From JANPIX01 sp031425195 (lineage in GTDB: Bacteria; Pseudomonadota; Alphaproteobacteria; Rhodobacterales; Rhodobacteraceae), in contig JANPIX010000017.1 in the NCBI GenBank assembly GCA_031425195.1, forward strand, positions 124,001 through 188,000: a stretch of 64,000 bases of DNA, read 5' to 3'. Every line of letters starts with the position of its first letter. Position 1 is the stretch's first letter. Below the pieces are notes generated by a model that worked only from the letters and a program-made list of their open reading frames with translations, had not been told where the DNA came from and did not search any database. The translations under genes were made by a program, and so were the position numbers. Of this stretch, positions 7,450-15,647 are shown in pieces.

Positions 7450-8454
7450 TCAAGCATTGTCGTAGACCACTTCGAGAGATTTCTTTTCGACTGCGTTCTT
7501 GCCACGCATGTCGGCATCGGTGGCGGGGGTCAGCACGAAGTTGGCCCCCGTCGCCTCGGCATCGAACAGGCCCAGAAGGCCATCCTGAGTAAGTGGTTTC
7601 GGTCGCACCGGGGGCGCAATCGCCACCGCGTCACCCAAGGCAGCAAACAGGCCGCCCCACTGCGATTCGTAGCTGCCCACAATCTGATAATTGGCGGATT
7701 TCTTGCGCAGATCATCATCTTGCGGGATCGCCGCCAGCACCGGGATGCCCACGGCATCTGCAAAGGCAGCAGCCTCGCCGGTGCCGTCATCCTTGTTGAT
7801 CACAAGGCCCGCGATGCCGACGTTACCGCCCAGCTTGCGGAAGTATTCCACCGCCGAACACACATTGTTTGCCACATAAAGCGACTGGAGGTCGTTCGAT
7901 GCGACCAGGATCACCTTCTGCGCCATGTCGCGGGCAATCGGGAGGCCGAACCCGCCGCAGACCACATCGCCCAGAAAGTCGAGCAGGACATAGTCAAAGT
8001 CCCAATCGTGGAACCCAAGTTTTTCAAGCAATTCAAAGCCATGGATGATGCCGCGCCCACCACAACCACGGCCCACTTCCGGCCCGCCCAGTTCCATCGC
8101 GAAGACGCCACCGCGTTTGAAGCAGACGTCGCCGATCTTGACCTCTTCCCCCGCCAATTTCTTGCGGGTAGAGGTTTCGATGATCGTCGGGCAGGCTTTG
8201 CCGCCGAACAGCAGGCTTGTGGTGTCGGATTTCGGATCGCAGCCGATCAGCAGAACACGTTTGCCCATCTCGGCCATCATGTGGCTCAGGTTGGCCAGCG
8301 TGAAGGATTTGCCGATGCCGCCCTTGCCATAGATCGCGATGATCTGGGTTTTCTTGGTTGGCTCGCCTTGCGGGATTTCAAGGCTTGGCTCTTCATGCGC
8401 CTCGTCGCGCAGACGAGCATCAAAATCGCGCAGGTTCGGAATGTCGAGGGTCAT
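7450..8454 (-). CDS. bchX: Chlorophyllide a reductase iron protein subunit X
   Basis: 334 residues, NifH/BchL family. It hydrolyses ATP and passes electrons from its shared 4Fe-4S cluster to BchYZ. The Walker A motif YGKGGIGKSFTLANLSH lies near residue 43. Cluster cysteines sit in GPEVGRGCGGRG and GDVVCGGFGLP. The ATG overlaps the bchC stop by 4 bp (ATGA). It is distinguished from BchL by the GKSFT variant, the SLLFGGKACPTIIETS segment, and its place in bchCXYZ. Confidence 0.97.
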   Translation of the reverse strand: MTLDIPNLRDFDARLRDEAHEEPSLEIPQGEPTKKTQIIAIYGKGGIGKSFTLANLSHMMAEMGKRVLLIGCDPKSDTTSLLFGGKACPTIIETSTRKKLAGEEVKIGDVCFKRGGVFAMELGGPEVGRGCGGRGIIHGFELLEKLGFHDWDFDYVLLDFLGDVVCGGFGLPIARDMAQKVILVASNDLQSLYVANNVCSAVEYFRKLGGNVGIAGLVINKDDGTGEAAAFADAVGIPVLAAIPQDDDLRKKSANYQIVGSYESQWGGLFAALGDAVAIAPPVRPKPLTQDGLLGLFDAEATGANFVLTPATDADMRGKNAVEKKSLEVVYDNA

Positions 8455-9404
8455 GCAGCAGCCTTCCAGTCGAGGATCATTTTAAGGCAGGCGCCATCAT
8501 TGAAGGCCGCCTCATAGGCCGCGCTGGCATCCTGCGCGGCGCGGGTGTGGGTGATCAGGCCATCCAGGGAAAGTTTACCGGCGTCGATCAGGGCGCGGGT
8601 GGCAGTCATGTCATCCGCCGTCCATTCTGCGGCGACACGGAAGCGCGCCTCGCGCAGGAAGGCGGGGGTGAAGTTGAATTGCAAAGGCGTGACATAAAAC
8701 CCGGCCAGCACCAGTTCGCCGCCGCGGGCCAGACGCCCGATCAGCGTATCGATCAGACCGGCATCGCCGGACACGTCGTAGATCGCCTTGTAGTCGCGGC
8801 GCGGGTCGGCGTCGGCAGACGTCACCGCATACCCGATGGCACCAGATGCCCGCGCGGGGTTCGTCTCCCAGACCACGGGGTTTCCACCTGCGGCCACTGT
8901 CAACCGGGCCAGCAGACGGCCAAGAACGCCGTGTCCGACAATCAGATCAGGCAACGCTGTATTGAAACCTGCCAGCGCATGCCGCGCAGTCGCGGCCAAT
9001 GCCAGAAGTGCGCCTTCGGCCCCAAGGCCCGCGTCGATGCGCGTGACCCGGCCCGCCGGGGTGACAAGGTGATGCGACGCGCCGCCGAACAATCCGAAGA
9101 CCGGCGTTCCATCAAGCGGTTGAAAGCAGTTTGCGCCTGGCACGAAAACCCGCTCGCCCACTTTGAAACCTGTGTCGGCTCCCGCCTCGACAATTTCGCC
9201 AGCCGCTTCATAGCCGGGAACCAAGGGGTAACCCATACCGGGAAACGGCGGCATCGTGCCGGACCAGAACAGTTTTTCGGTGCCGGTTGAAATGCCGGAA
9301 TGGGTGATTTCCACAACCACATCGCCTGCGCCCGGGTTGGCAATCGTCACGCTGCGCGGTGCAAGCTGTTGACGCCCGGACAGGATGATCGCGGTTGTCT
9401 GCAT
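8451..9404 (-). CDS. bchC: Bacteriochlorophyllide a dehydrogenase (C-3 hydroxyethyl oxidation)
   Basis: 317 residues, MDR alcohol dehydrogenase fold. Oxidises the 3-hydroxyethyl group to 3-acetyl, downstream of BchF and BchXYZ. Visible are the GroES-like part (STGTEKLFWSGTMPPFPGMGYPLVPGYEAAGEIVEAG, read around residues 40-75) and a Rossmann-like segment DLIVGHGVLGRLLARL near 150. The start at 9404 has a GGAGGGGG ribosome site. Its 137-bp upstream region carries two PpsR palindromes, so this is a principal regulated promoter of the superoperon. Confidence 0.96.
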   Translation of the reverse strand: MQTTAIILSGRQQLAPRSVTIANPGAGDVVVEITHSGISTGTEKLFWSGTMPPFPGMGYPLVPGYEAAGEIVEAGADTGFKVGERVFVPGANCFQPLDGTPVFGLFGGASHHLVTPAGRVTRIDAGLGAEGALLALAATARHALAGFNTALPDLIVGHGVLGRLLARLTVAAGGNPVVWETNPARASGAIGYAVTSADADPRRDYKAIYDVSGDAGLIDTLIGRLARGGELVLAGFYVTPLQFNFTPAFLREARFRVAAEWTADDMTATRALIDAGKLSLDGLITHTRAAQDASAAYEAAFNDGACLKMILDWKAAA

Positions 9405-9459
9405 CTGTCCCCCTCCCCAGGATGGATGCCTGACTCGCGTGTCAGGCTTTTCGGTTATG

Positions 9460-9503
9460 TGTCAGTCTAACCTTACAACTTGGACTGTCAACTAAAATGG
9501 ACA
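9460..9503 (-). promoter_or_regulatory. Paired PpsR/CrtJ sites and promoter of bchC
   Basis: Two TGT-N12-ACA palindromes: TGTCAGTCTAACCTTACA at 9460-9477 and TGTCAACTAAAATGGACA at 9486-9503, exactly 8 bp apart, the spacing described for the R. capsulatus bchC promoter. On the minus strand TTGACA inside the distal site is followed after 16 bp by TAGACT, a plausible sigma-70 promoter that the repressor would cover. Confidence 0.88.
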
Positions 9504-9541
9504 GTTTGCAGAAGTTAAACGTGAAGGCCCGAAACCGCGCA

Positions 9542-10678
9542 TCAGTTGCGCAGGGCCGTCACCACACTCGTGATGTAGGAACGCAGGCCCGGAAGGGTCT
9601 GAATACTGGTGAAACCCGCATTAGAAAGCATTTTTGCGATGGATTCGGCAGAACGCGTACGCCCCGTCTGCATGGCGGCAGTGTAAAGCGCAAAGTACAC
9701 ATCTGTGGCCGGGTCTGGCTTGCTTCCGCCTGACATCGGTTCGGAAATCAGGATGCGCCCGCCCGGTGGCAAGGCTGAATGCACGCTGGCCAGCAGGGCC
9801 GCGACAGTCGCATCGGCGTGATCGTAAAGGACGCGGACAAGGCTGATCGTGTCAGCGCCGGTTGGCAAAGGATCATCCCGAAACGATCCGGGATGCAGTG
9901 TGAACCTGCCGGTCAGCCCCGCCTGCCCCAACCGAGCCTGCGCACCCACCATCACGGCAGGCAGATCGAACAGGTCGAGCATGACACGCGGGTGGGCAGC
10001 ACCGACTGCCGCCAGAAACGCCCCCGTGCCGCCGCCCACATCCAGCAGACGCCGTGTGCCCCCAAAATCGAACAAGGCAAGCGTGTCCTGCGCCACAAGC
10101 ACCTGACTGTCGGTCATCAAACGGGAATAGGCAGCCGCAGCCGCAGGGTCCGTCGCCTGCGCCGCGCCAAAGACATAGGGCCAGAACTGTGCCAGCTCGG
10201 GCGTTGTCTGGCCCCGCAAAAAGGCAACCGGATCGGCCAGATCGCGGTAAAGCACGCTGTGGTGTCGAACCATCACGGGCAGCCCCGGAACCCCCAGAAA
10301 CGCGGTTCCGCGCAAGGTCAGGGCGAAGCGGCCATCGCGGCGGCGACTTAACAGGCGAAGGCCCGCCCCCGCCTGCAGCAAGATCTGCATTCTGTCCTCG
10401 GTCAGTCCCGCCTTGGGGGCCAGCGCGCCCGCCGACTGCGGCCCCGCCAAGAGCGATTCGAACACGTCCAGTTCGACAAGCGCCATCAGCACCTGCGAGG
10501 CGACGAATCCCTGAACGATATCAAAGATTGCGGCCCCTTCGGTCCGCACGATGCGGCGCAGCAAAGGGGTCCGCGCGGCAATCGCCTGAAAACGGGGGGA
10601 CAGAATCACCCGTGTCAGCCACGGGGTGCCGGGACCGGCAGTCGCGGCCCGGACCACCGGTTTTGTCAGATCGGCCAT
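9542..10678 (-). CDS. crtF: Demethylspheroidene (hydroxyneurosporene) O-methyltransferase
   Basis: 378 residues, SAM-dependent O-methyltransferase. Methylates the 1-hydroxy group of carotenoid intermediates in spheroidene synthesis. It has an N-terminal dimerisation region, the SAM motif RRLLDVGGGTGAFLAAVG near residue 190, and a C-terminal helical part ending LRSYITSVVTALRN. The start MADLTKPVV at 10678 lies 1 bp after the crtE stop. A start 12 codons upstream is possible but would place an Arg/Pro run inside the crtE end. Confidence 0.94.
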   Translation of the reverse strand: MADLTKPVVRAATAGPGTPWLTRVILSPRFQAIAARTPLLRRIVRTEGAAIFDIVQGFVASQVLMALVELDVFESLLAGPQSAGALAPKAGLTEDRMQILLQAGAGLRLLSRRRDGRFALTLRGTAFLGVPGLPVMVRHHSVLYRDLADPVAFLRGQTTPELAQFWPYVFGAAQATDPAAAAAYSRLMTDSQVLVAQDTLALFDFGGTRRLLDVGGGTGAFLAAVGAAHPRVMLDLFDLPAVMVGAQARLGQAGLTGRFTLHPGSFRDDPLPTGADTISLVRVLYDHADATVAALLASVHSALPPGGRILISEPMSGGSKPDPATDVYFALYTAAMQTGRTRSAESIAKMLSNAGFTSIQTLPGLRSYITSVVTALRN

Positions 10679-10679
10679 T

Positions 10680-11558
10680 TCAACGGGCGGCGGCGGCGGT
10701 CGCAACCGGCGCAACCGGCGTCATCCGTTCCGAATAGGCGCGAACCATGTCGGCCAGCCGCGCCTCGCCCGGACATGCCGGGATCGAGGCGATGGCCCCG
10801 CCCAGAATGTCGCGCAAATGGCGGATTGCGCCCTGCACGCCTAGTTCGGCGACGGCCGACGGGCGCGCATGAACCGCATCCTGACCCGCCGGTTTGCCAA
10901 GCGTTTCAGCATCATAAATCGCATCGCGCAGATCGTCAGCGACCTGAAACGCCTCACCAATTCTCGCACCAAGTTCTTCCCACGGTTCGGCATCCTGACC
11001 CGCCGCAATTGCCCCCATTTGTGTGGCAGCGATGAACAAGGCCCCGGTTTTGGCCCGGTGATAGGCGCGCAGATTAACCTCGGCTTCGCTTTCCCACCCT
11101 TGCCCGGCGCAAATGCCGTGCGGCATGCCCGACCGCATCGCAAGCGCGCGGATCAGGGCAAGTGCGCGCCCGGGATGAACGCCGCCTGCATGGGCGAGCA
11201 CATCAAAGGCAAGAATGATCAGGCTGTCGCCCGTCAGAACGGCAAGTGGTTCAGAAAACGCCTTGTGAACAGTGGGCTTGCCGCGCCGGGTGTCGGCGTC
11301 GTCAAAGGCGGGAAGATCATCGTGCACCAGTGACGCGCAGTGAATAAGCTCCAGCGCGGCGGCGGCGGCATTGGCAAGGCCGGGTGCCGGATCACCGCAA
11401 GCCATGGCCACAGACAGCAGGATGGTTGGCCGAATGCGTGCCCCGCCCGGGGTCACGGCATAGGGCAAGGCCGCAGCCAGTTGCCTTGGCGCATCCGCCC
11501 CCTGCGACAACCCGATTGCGGCCATGATCGCCTGTTCGACCCGTGCTTCCAGACCCAT
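10680..11558 (-). CDS. crtE: Geranylgeranyl diphosphate synthase
   Basis: 292 residues, soluble trans-prenyltransferase making the C20 precursor for carotenoids and the bacteriochlorophyll tail. The first Asp-rich motif is HDDLPAFDDADTRRG and the second FQVADDLRDAIYD. The start MGLEARVEQAI at 11558 has GAGGG five bases upstream and matches the family N-terminus; an ATG at 11576 lacks a ribosome site and abuts a PpsR site. It is the first gene of the superoperon and divergent from crtD. Confidence 0.95.
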   Translation of the reverse strand: MGLEARVEQAIMAAIGLSQGADAPRQLAAALPYAVTPGGARIRPTILLSVAMACGDPAPGLANAAAAALELIHCASLVHDDLPAFDDADTRRGKPTVHKAFSEPLAVLTGDSLIILAFDVLAHAGGVHPGRALALIRALAMRSGMPHGICAGQGWESEAEVNLRAYHRAKTGALFIAATQMGAIAAGQDAEPWEELGARIGEAFQVADDLRDAIYDAETLGKPAGQDAVHARPSAVAELGVQGAIRHLRDILGGAIASIPACPGEARLADMVRAYSERMTPVAPVATAAAAR

Positions 11559-11579
11559 CCTTGCCCTCGATTCCATGGG

Positions 11580-11621
11580 TGTCAGAAAAAACTGACACTA
11601 AAGTGTAAATCATACTGGACA
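11580..11621. promoter_or_regulatory. Paired PpsR/CrtJ sites between crtE and crtD
   Basis: TGTCAGAAAAAACTGACA at 11580-11597 (near-perfect palindrome) and TGTAAATCATACTGGACA at 11604-11621, separated by 6 bp, lie in the divergent crtE/crtD spacer. Both fit TGT-N12-ACA. The shared pair would repress both carotenoid transcripts in air. Confidence 0.87.
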
Positions 11622-11641
11622 ACTGCCCTGGTCAAGTCAAC

Positions 11642-11659
11642 TGTCCTCTGCATGAGACA
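11642..11659 (+). promoter_or_regulatory. Possible third PpsR site over the crtD start codon
   Basis: TGTCCTCTGCATGAGACA also fits TGT-N12-ACA and spans the crtD ATG at 11652. The half-sites (TGTC/GACA) match but the inner bases are less typical than in the other sites. It may be a chance match. Confidence 0.4.
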
Positions 11660-13151
11660 GTCGTCGGAAAATCGGGTCATCATCGTCGGCGCTGGCTTTG
11701 GTGGGCTGTCTGCGGCAGTGCGTCTTGCCTCGCGCGGGGTTGCGGTGACGGTGGTGGAGGCGCAGCCTTACCCTGGCGGCAAGGCACGTCAGGTGCCGAG
11801 CGACCTTGGCCCGGTGGACGCGGGGCCGACGGTTCTGACCCTGCGACGCGAATTCGAAGACCTGTTTCAGGCGGCTGGCACCCGGCTCGATGAACATGTG
11901 ACATTGATTGCGCAGCCTTTGCTGGCCCGACACTGGTGGCCTGACGGCAGCAGTCTGGATCTGTTCAGCGATCCCGACAGGACGGCCGAGGCGATTGCCC
12001 ACTGGGGTGGCGCGCGGGCTGCGGCGGATTTCCGGGTCTTTGACGCGATCACGGCGCGGGCGTTTGCCGCCTTTGCAGGGCCGGTCATGCAGGCAGCGCG
12101 CCCGCGGATCGGTGGGGTTGCACTTGCCATGCTGGGCCATCCGCGCATCTGGCCAATGATTAACCGCACCCTTGCCCGCGAACTGGAAGTCCGCTTTGCC
12201 GAGCCGCGCCTGCGGCAGTTGTTCGGGCGGTATGCCACTTATGTGGGCGGCGTGCCCGCCCTTTCACCCGCCATTCTGGGTGTGATCTGGCAGGCCGAAC
12301 GACAGGGTGTCTGGGCCGTCAAAGGCGGGATGCACCATCTGGCGCAGGTGCTTGCCGATTTGGCACAACAGGCCGGGGCCGACATCATGCTGGGTCAGTC
12401 GGTGCAACGGATCGTGACGGATCAGGGTCGTACCACGGGTGTAGAACTTGCCGATGGCACGCATATTCCGGCGTCCCATGTTGTCTTCAACGGCGATCCG
12501 GCTGCATTGCACGCGGGCCTGCTGGGTGCCGATCTGCGACGCGCGCTGCCGCACAGCGCCACGCAAAAGCGCAGCCATTCGGCGCAGGTCTGGGCCTTTG
12601 CGGCCAAGGTGGCGGGCCCCGCCTTTGGCCCGCCGCTTGTGCATCACAACGTTCTTTTCAGCAGCGATCCGCATAGCGAATATGCACCCCTGCAGGCAGG
12701 TCGGATGCAGACGGACCCGACACTTTACATCTGCGCCGAAGACCGGGTCGAAGGGCCTGCCCCGACAGGACCGGAACGGTTCGAGATTATCCTGAATGCC
12801 CCGCCGCTGCCCGACATGGGCACAGCCGACAGCGAAGAGTATGACACATGCCGCACCCTGACAGCCACGCAGCTTTCCCGATTCGGGCTGACGTTCGACC
12901 CCTTTCCACAACCCCGGTCGCTCAGCACGCAGCAGACACTCGCGCGGCTGTTTCCGGCCTCGGCGGGGGCGATCTACGGGCTGTCGCCACACGGGCCGAT
13001 GGCGAGTTTTCGCAGGCCCCACGCGGGGACAGCAATCAGGGGCCTGTATCTGGCGGGGGGTGGGGCGCATCCGGGAGCGGGGGTGCCGATGGCGACGCGG
13101 TCAGGCCGGCACGCGGCCGAGGCGATCATGGCGGACCTTGCTTTGACATAA
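11652..13151 (+). CDS. crtD: Methoxyneurosporene (hydroxyneurosporene) 3,4-desaturase
   Basis: 499 residues, FAD-dependent carotenoid desaturase of the CrtI family. Introduces the C-3,4 double bond on the hydroxylated/methoxylated carotenoid. The N-terminal dinucleotide fold reads VIIVGAGFGGLSAAVRLASRG with the PGGKA block, and the C-terminal FAD motif reads GLYLAGGGAHPGAGVPMA. It is distinguished from CrtI by its partnership with crtC and divergence from the CrtI copy at 15.6 kb. Its 3' end overlaps the frame in which CrtC-like sequence begins. Confidence 0.94.
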   Translation: MRQSSENRVIIVGAGFGGLSAAVRLASRGVAVTVVEAQPYPGGKARQVPSDLGPVDAGPTVLTLRREFEDLFQAAGTRLDEHVTLIAQPLLARHWWPDGSSLDLFSDPDRTAEAIAHWGGARAAADFRVFDAITARAFAAFAGPVMQAARPRIGGVALAMLGHPRIWPMINRTLARELEVRFAEPRLRQLFGRYATYVGGVPALSPAILGVIWQAERQGVWAVKGGMHHLAQVLADLAQQAGADIMLGQSVQRIVTDQGRTTGVELADGTHIPASHVVFNGDPAALHAGLLGADLRRALPHSATQKRSHSAQVWAFAAKVAGPAFGPPLVHHNVLFSSDPHSEYAPLQAGRMQTDPTLYICAEDRVEGPAPTGPERFEIILNAPPLPDMGTADSEEYDTCRTLTATQLSRFGLTFDPFPQPRSLSTQQTLARLFPASAGAIYGLSPHGPMASFRRPHAGTAIRGLYLAGGGAHPGAGVPMATRSGRHAAEAIMADLALT

Positions 13152-13183
13152 AGGTCGATGCTGACGGCTATGCCTGGTGGTAT

Positions 13184-14059
13184 ATGGACGGCGTCAGCGA
13201 TGACGGCGAAAGGGCGGTGTCGGTGATCGGTTTCATCGGGTCGGTCTTTTCCCCGTGGTATCGGTGGTCGGGCCGCCGGAACCCGGCCGATCATTGCTGC
13301 ATCAACGTGTCCACATCCGGCCCGGGCCAGCGGTTCACGATGACGGATCGTGGGCAAAGCGCCCTGCGCCAGACCGCCGACACCCTGACCGTGGGGCCCA
13401 GCCGGATGCACTGGACAGGCAGGGAACTGGTGATCGACATCAATGAAATGGGTGCCCCGCCGATGGTTACCCCGGTGCGCGGGCGCATCACGCTGACCCC
13501 GGCCGCCGTCACGGGTGTCGAGGTCGCGCTGACGCCCGACGGGGCGCATCTTTGGCGGCCTTTCGCGCCCACGGCCCGGATCAGTGTGGATCTGACACAG
13601 GGCCAGAAATGGGAAGGCCACGGCTATATGGATGCCAATTTCGGCAGCCGCGCGCTTGAGGCGGATTTCGATTACTGGACCTGGGGCCGCTATCCTTTGG
13701 CCGATGGCGCGGTTTGTTTCTATGACGCTGTGCGCCGCGACGGCACGGAACTGGGCCTTGGCCTGCATGTGGGGCGCGATGGCACCGCCAGCGTGATTTC
13801 GGCACCGCCAAAGGCAGCCCTGCCGCGCACCCTGTGGGCCGTGCGCCGGGAAACCCGCTGCGATGCGGGGTATCAACCTTCCCAAAAGCTTTCGATGCTG
13901 GATGCGCCGTTCTACAGCCGGTCGCTTGTGGAAACGCGATTGAATGGTGAGGTCAGCCAAGGGGTTCACGAGGCGCTGGATCTGACCCGGTTTCGCCGTC
14001 GCTGGCTGATGCCGATGCTGGCCATGCGGGTGCCCCGGCGCGCCGGATGGACGTTCTGA
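13184..14059 (+). CDS. crtC: Carotenoid 1,2-hydratase (hydroxyneurosporene synthase)
   Basis: 291 residues from the ATG at 13184. Adds water across the C-1,2 bond of neurosporene/lycopene ends. Family blocks are GFIGSVFSPWYRWSGR, HGYMDANFGSRALEADFDYWTWGR, TLWAVRRETR and MLDAPFYSRS. The CrtC-like sequence FDIKVDADGYAWWYMDGVSDDG starts upstream of this ATG, at about 13142, inside the last codons of crtD. No ATG, GTG or TTG is found in frame between 12848 and 13184. The true start is therefore uncertain: either 13184, as for the shorter R. capsulatus protein, or a non-standard codon upstream. The stop abuts the convergent tspO stop with no gap. Confidence 0.88.
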   Translation: MDGVSDDGERAVSVIGFIGSVFSPWYRWSGRRNPADHCCINVSTSGPGQRFTMTDRGQSALRQTADTLTVGPSRMHWTGRELVIDINEMGAPPMVTPVRGRITLTPAAVTGVEVALTPDGAHLWRPFAPTARISVDLTQGQKWEGHGYMDANFGSRALEADFDYWTWGRYPLADGAVCFYDAVRRDGTELGLGLHVGRDGTASVISAPPKAALPRTLWAVRRETRCDAGYQPSQKLSMLDAPFYSRSLVETRLNGEVSQGVHEALDLTRFRRRWLMPMLAMRVPRRAGWTF

Positions 14060-14545
14060 TCAGGTGGCGGCGCGCGACGTGTCCACCGGCCGCTGCCCCG
14101 GATTCATCTGCCAGACGCGGAGGTTCAGCATCGACGCGATGGTGACCCACAGAAGATAGGGCGCAAGCATCATGCCCGACCAGAAATCGAGCGTCAGGAA
14201 CGCAAGCATTGTTGCAGCAACTGCAAGCCACAACAGGATGATGACGATCATCCCCCCGCCCAGCTTGTGAAGACCGAAGAAAACTGGCGTCCAAAGTGTG
14301 TTCAGCGCGATCTGCAAACCCCAGAATGCCATGGCCTGCCCGCTGTCGGGCAGGTTGGCCACGCGGCTGGCCGACCAGGCCATGAGGAAGTAAAGCGTCG
14401 TCCATGTGAGCGGAAAGACAAAGGCCGGCGGTGTCCACACCGGTTTGCGCAAGCTCAGGTACCAATCGCCCGGACTGAACAGTGCGCCTGTCGAGCCCGC
14501 CGCAAAGCAGGTCACCAGGAATGTGAAAAACAGCGGCCAATCCAT
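14060..14545 (-). CDS. tspO: TspO/MBR-family tryptophan-rich sensory protein
   Basis: 161 residues, five transmembrane helices, homologous to R. sphaeroides TspO (CrtK). It binds tetrapyrroles; in Rhodobacter it is an outer-membrane regulator that damps photosynthesis gene expression in oxygen. Typical blocks are LRKPVWTPPAFVFPLTWTTLYFLM and ALNTLWTPVFFGLHKL, which hold the conserved W/P ligand-pocket residues. It is the last gene of crtIB-tspO, 64 bp after crtB, and meets crtC stop to stop. Confidence 0.95.
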   Translation of the reverse strand: MDWPLFFTFLVTCFAAGSTGALFSPGDWYLSLRKPVWTPPAFVFPLTWTTLYFLMAWSASRVANLPDSGQAMAFWGLQIALNTLWTPVFFGLHKLGGGMIVIILLWLAVAATMLAFLTLDFWSGMMLAPYLLWVTIASMLNLRVWQMNPGQRPVDTSRAAT

Positions 14546-14609
14546 GACACAACCTTTCGACAAGACTATTTTTAGAACAATTCAGGGCGAAGAAAAGGGT
14601 TCCTGCGCC

Positions 14610-15647
14610 CTATTCGCCCGCGATCATGCTGCCGTTGGCACCGCCACGGCGAACACGATCATTGGATTCCAGCTGTGCCAGAACGGCAAGGACCGCATCC
14701 GACCGGCTGGGCGAACGCCGCGACTGGGCCGCAGCCTCGACCAGAAACTGAACTTCACGTTCGGCATCCGCGTGCAAGGTCGCAGGGCGGGGCAGAACGG
14801 TGGACACGGCCCCCTGGGCCGCAGACAGCGCAAGCCAGGCCAGCTTTTTCGCGCCCGTCGTGCGGGCCCGGTGGGTAATGCTGTCATGCCCGTTGGCGGC
14901 AACAGCGGCGCCAATCCCGGCATAGATGTGACGCGCGGCATAGATGCCCGGGCGGCAGGCAAAGGGCAGTGCTGACACGCCGCTTGCAGACCGCGCGTAC
15001 AAAGTGTCCGCCTGCTTGACCAGCCGCCTGGTCAGCGAGAAGATGCGTGGGTCAGGGCGCGGATCGGACAGAAAGGCCCGTGGCGCGACCCCAACTTCGT
15101 CAAGCCATTGCAACGGCAGATAAAGCCGCCCTGCCCGGGCATCTTCGCCCACGTCGCGGGCGATATTGGTCAACTGCATCGCGAGCCCAAGGTCGCAGGC
15201 ACGCGCCAGTGCATCCGCATCTCGCACCCGCATCAGCACGCACATCATCACGCCAACCGCCGCCGCAACGCGCGCTGAATAGGACAGGACGCCCGACAGG
15301 GTTTCATACTGACGCCCCGTTGCGTCCCAGGCCAGACCTTCCAGCAAGGCGTCAGGCAAGGCACGCGGCATGTCGAAATCGGCCACAATGGCGGCAAAGG
15401 CGCGGTCAGCGGGGGCATTGCGCGGACGGCCTTCGTAGACCAGATCAAGCCTGTCCCGCAGCGACAGGACGGCCCTTGCCTTGTCCGTCCCTTCATCTAC
15501 CGCGTCGTCAGCCAAACGGCAAAACGCGTAAAGCGCAAGCGCTGGGTCGCGCACATGGGCGGGCAACAGGCGCGACGCCGCATGGAAGGAAAGCGAACCC
15601 GCGCGTATGGCGGCGCGACAATGGTCCATGTCAGCAGCATTGATCAT
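14610..15647 (-). CDS. crtB: 15-cis-phytoene synthase
   Basis: 345 residues. Condenses two geranylgeranyl diphosphates to phytoene. The two Asp-rich substrate/Mg motifs are YAFCRLADDAVDEG (about 41-54) and QLTNIARDVGEDARAGRLYLP (read near 155-175). Its start codon overlaps the crtI stop by 4 bp (ATGA), the usual crtIB coupling. The C-terminus ends in a Gly-rich stretch and has no membrane helix. Confidence 0.96.
   Translation of the reverse strand: MINAADMDHCRAAIRAGSLSFHAASRLLPAHVRDPALALYAFCRLADDAVDEGTDKARAVLSLRDRLDLVYEGRPRNAPADRAFAAIVADFDMPRALPDALLEGLAWDATGRQYETLSGVLSYSARVAAAVGVMMCVLMRVRDADALARACDLGLAMQLTNIARDVGEDARAGRLYLPLQWLDEVGVAPRAFLSDPRPDPRIFSLTRRLVKQADTLYARSASGVSALPFACRPGIYAARHIYAGIGAAVAANGHDSITHRARTTGAKKLAWLALSAAQGAVSTVLPRPATLHADAEREVQFLVEAAAQSRRSPSRSDAVLAVLAQLESNDRVRRGGANGSMIAGE

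Noticed and set aside
6478..8517. A 679-codon open frame on the plus strand opposite bchX/bchY
   Set aside because: It is a GC-driven antisense shadow: its product is rich in His, Arg and Gln with no recognisable family, while the opposite strand encodes clear BchX and BchY.
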